From Candidatus Ruminimicrobiellum caprinum (GTDB lineage: Bacteria > Elusimicrobiota > Endomicrobiia > Endomicrobiales > Endomicrobiaceae), in the NCBI GenBank assembly GCA_017413305.1, contig JAFPUA010000305.1:1-6567 (forward strand): a stretch of DNA of 6,567 nucleotides. Reading direction: 5' to 3'. Positions within the stretch are counted from its first letter, which is position 1. Every line of letters starts with the position of its first letter. Below, in pieces: positions 5,659 through 6,567 of the stretch. The notes under the pieces were generated by a model, which saw only the letters and a list, made by a program, of their open reading frames with translations, was not told the origin of the DNA and searched no databases. Both the position numbers and the translations under genes were made by a program.

Positions 5659-6380
5659 TGCCGGATTTAGAAGAAGAAAAACTAACTTATCATTTGTCGG
5701 AATTAAGAAAAACAATACTTGCTATAATTGTTTCTCTGATAGTTCTATTTCCGTTAGGATATTTTTTAGCTCCTTACTGCATTGATTTATTGATACAAAG
5801 GAGCTTTTCAAATAATACGTTGACACTTAATTTCTTTTCTCCTATGGAAGTATTTCTTATAAATTTAAAAATAGGTTTCGTTATAGCATTTATTATCGGT
5901 TTTCCGTTTATAATTTATAAGATATGGAACTTTTTATTACCGGCATTATACGAAAAAGAAAAGAAATTTTTAAAGACCGCTGTTATATGTTCTACATTTC
6001 TTTTTATTTTCGGCGCCGCAATGTGTGTAGCTTTTGTATTACCGTTGATAATAAAATTTTCAATGAGTTTTGCGACGGAAAATATTAAACCTATACTGGG
6101 AATAAGTAATTTTGTAGGACTGTCGGGATGGTTGATGCTTGCTTTCGGGCTGATGTTTCAGTTCCCTATAGCAATTTATTTTTTAGTAAAATTTGATATA
6201 GTTTCTGTGGAAGCATTAAAAAGTAAAAGACCATATATTGTCGTAATATTACTATTTATTGCCGCCGTAGTTACGCCTCCGGATGTAGTTTCTCAATTGT
6301 TGCTTTTTGTTCCTACATATTTACTTTTTGAAGTAGGTCTTTTGTTTGCTTCAGTTTCTTCTAAAAATTTGCTTAAGTAA
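5658..6380 (+). CDS. tatC: Sec-independent protein translocase subunit TatC
   Basis: A protein of 240 residues, a normal length, with about six membrane helices. It is the receptor for twin-arginine signal peptides. Diagnostic blocks are H-L-S-E-L-R (12-17); F-S-P-M-E-V-F (60-66); L-P-A-L-Y-E-K-E-K-K (94-103), in which Glu101 corresponds to the signal-binding Glu103 of E. coli; F-Q-F-P (167-170), with Gln where E. coli has Glu170; and T-P-P-D-V-V-S-Q (206-213), with Gln213 matching E. coli Gln215. The gene has no ribosome site of its own directly before it other than sequence inside tatA. The TAATG overlap implies reinitiation after TatA. It is the last gene of the operon and appears intact. 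Confidence 0.96.
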   Translation: MPDLEEEKLTYHLSELRKTILAIIVSLIVLFPLGYFLAPYCIDLLIQRSFSNNTLTLNFFSPMEVFLINLKIGFVIAFIIGFPFIIYKIWNFLLPALYEKEKKFLKTAVICSTFLFIFGAAMCVAFVLPLIIKFSMSFATENIKPILGISNFVGLSGWLMLAFGLMFQFPIAIYFLVKFDIVSVEALKSKRPYIVVILLFIAAVVTPPDVVSQLLLFVPTYLLFEVGLLFASVSSKNLLK

Positions 6381-6389
6381 AATTTTTTT
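6363..6389 (+). terminator. Weak A+T hairpin with T-tract at the end of tatC
   Basis: AAAAATTT (6363-6370) and AAATTTTT (6380-6387) can pair around a nine-base loop, with the T-run continuing to 6389. The left arm and loop include the last tatC codons and stop. The stem has no G-C pair, so it is only a candidate intrinsic terminator. The same T-run also forms part of the promoter-like sequence that follows. Confidence 0.3.
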
Positions 6390-6397
6390 GATATAAT
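6369..6397 (+). promoter_or_regulatory. Candidate promoter after tatC
   Basis: A perfect TATAAT (6392-6397) lies 17 bases after TTGCTT (6369-6374, three of six matches to the -35 consensus). The bases before the -10 (T-run, then G-A) repeat the look of the dapB promoter. It could drive the downstream tRNA gene with a leader of about 110 nt that includes the palindromic repeat. In such A+T-rich sequence TATAAT can occur by chance. Confidence 0.35.
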
Positions 6398-6436
6398 ACA
6401 TCAATCAATTAGCAATTAGCAGTTAGCAATTTATGT

Positions 6437-6459
6437 AAATTTTTGCTTTGCAAAAATTT
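6437..6459. other. Perfect 10-bp hairpin at the centre of the palindrome
   Basis: AAATTTTTGC (6437-6446) and GCAAAAATTT (6450-6459) are exact reverse complements with a TTT loop (6447-6449). No T-run follows on the + strand, so it is not a classical terminator for tatC. It could still act as an mRNA 3'-end stabiliser, or be the apex of the larger repeat. Confidence 0.6.
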
Positions 6460-6497
6460 CTAAATAAATAAAAAATTCTAATTGATAATTTCTAATT

Positions 6498-6503
6498 TAT
6501 AAT
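6498..6503 (+). promoter_or_regulatory. Possible -10 element directly before the tRNA gene
   Basis: TATAAT lies ten bases before the mature tRNA 5' end, so transcription would start about 6510 with a very short leader, as is common for tRNA genes. No good -35 hexamer is visible at 16-18 bases upstream. The hexamer also belongs to the right arm of the palindrome, so it may be coincidental. Confidence 0.3.
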
Positions 6504-6512
6504 TGTAGTTGT

Positions 6513-6567
6513 GCTGCCATCGTCTAGCGGTCTAGGACATCGCCCTCTCAAGGCGGAGATCACGGGT
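6513..6567 (+). tRNA. tRNA-Glu (anticodon CTC), 3' end beyond the window
   Basis: The first 55 bases fold as a standard elongator tRNA. The acceptor strand is GCTGCCA (6513-6519), with T8 and C9 following. The D-arm is GTCTAGCGGTCTAGGAC, and the anticodon stem is TCGCC/GGCGG with a terminal T-G pair. The loop CTCTCAA places CTC at 6547-6549 (positions 34-36), and the variable region has five bases. The T-stem begins ACGGG and the window ends at T54. The D-arm and anticodon stem closely match bacterial tRNA-Glu. CTC reads GAG only, so an A+T-rich genome should also carry a TTC species. The 3' half, including the acceptor complement and CCA status, is not visible. Confidence 0.93.

Larger units (their letters stand above)
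312..6380 (+). other. Predicted eight-gene transcription unit, dapB to tatC
   Basis: All eight genes lie on one strand. Intergenic gaps are 19, 15, 9, -4, 18, 13 and -1 bp, taking the preferred start of the flavodoxin. The two overlaps are ATGA (2859-2862) and TAATG (5656-5660), both typical of translational coupling. The only clear promoter is upstream of dapB. The only internal structure is the A+T-rich hairpin at 4028-4048, which may modulate transcription or mRNA stability. Co-transcription is inferred from spacing and is not shown directly. Confidence 0.7.
6406..6505. repeat. About 100-bp imperfect palindrome with heptamer repeats
   Basis: The left arm begins with four head-to-tail heptamers: CAATTAG (6406-6412), CAATTAG (6413-6419), CAGTTAG (6420-6426) and CAATTTA (6427-6433). 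The centre is a perfect 10-bp hairpin. The right arm, read on the - strand from 6505, starts CAATTATAAATTAG and contains CAATTAG again, so the arms resemble each other imperfectly (41 and 56 bases). The whole resembles a small non-coding dispersed palindromic element of the REP/BIME or MITE kind. It contains no open frame. Whether copies exist elsewhere in the genome cannot be seen here. Confidence 0.55.

Noticed and set aside
6406..6433. Heptamer repeats as a possible CRISPR array or recombinase site set
   Set aside because: Units are only 7 bp, directly adjacent and without spacers; no cas or integrase gene is present.

Overview
The window is a compact, strongly A+T-rich stretch of a bacterial chromosome with one coding direction throughout. 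A 5'-truncated unrecognised gene (1-276) is followed by a clear sigma70-type promoter and an apparent operon of eight genes on the + strand (339-6380). After the operon come a repeat-rich non-coding stretch and the first 55 bases of a tRNA-Glu(CTC) gene that runs off the right edge. Ferredoxin- and flavin-rich gene content points to an anaerobe, and dapB implies lysine/meso-diaminopimelate synthesis. No gene identifies the taxon. The A+T bias, the minimal TatA-TatC pair and two damaged genes inside an otherwise tidy operon would suit an insect-gut or endosymbiotic lineage such as Endomicrobium (Elusimicrobiota), but this is a guess, not a demonstrated assignment.

Layout: dapB (339-1115); a membrane-anchored flavodoxin interrupted by an in-frame TGA (1135-1752); a cytoplasmic iron-sulfur flavoprotein/FMN-reductase-family protein (1768-2382); a DUF1893-like protein with a Sec signal peptide (2392-2862); a Tat-exported, ferredoxin-tailed aldo/keto reductase that lacks the strand carrying its catalytic histidine (2859-4040); a 457-residue membrane polyferredoxin (4059-5432); tatA (5446-5658); tatC (5658-6380). 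Gaps are 19 bp or shorter, two junctions overlap, and most genes have a good Shine-Dalgarno sequence.

Functionally, genes two to eight look like one redox module crossing the cytoplasmic membrane, with its own export machinery. The polyferredoxin has a NapH-type four-helix membrane domain and a cytoplasmic pair of [4Fe-4S] motifs. These are followed by an internal twin-arginine signal with a fifth membrane segment, and then four more [4Fe-4S] motifs predicted to lie outside the cytoplasm. The aldo/keto reductase carries an N-terminal twin-arginine signal and two [4Fe-4S] motifs, so it is a natural extracytoplasmic partner. TatA and TatC, encoded immediately downstream, are the machinery needed to export both. 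The wire from cytoplasmic flavoprotein or ferredoxin through the membrane to an exported Fe-S oxidoreductase is an inference from motifs, topology and gene order; the substrate is unknown.

The most notable observations are the internal Tat signal in a polytopic protein, the missing catalytic-histidine segment in the reductase, the TGA at a conserved-glycine position in the flavodoxin, the exported DUF1893-like protein, and a roughly 100-bp imperfect palindrome with heptamer repeats in front of the tRNA gene.
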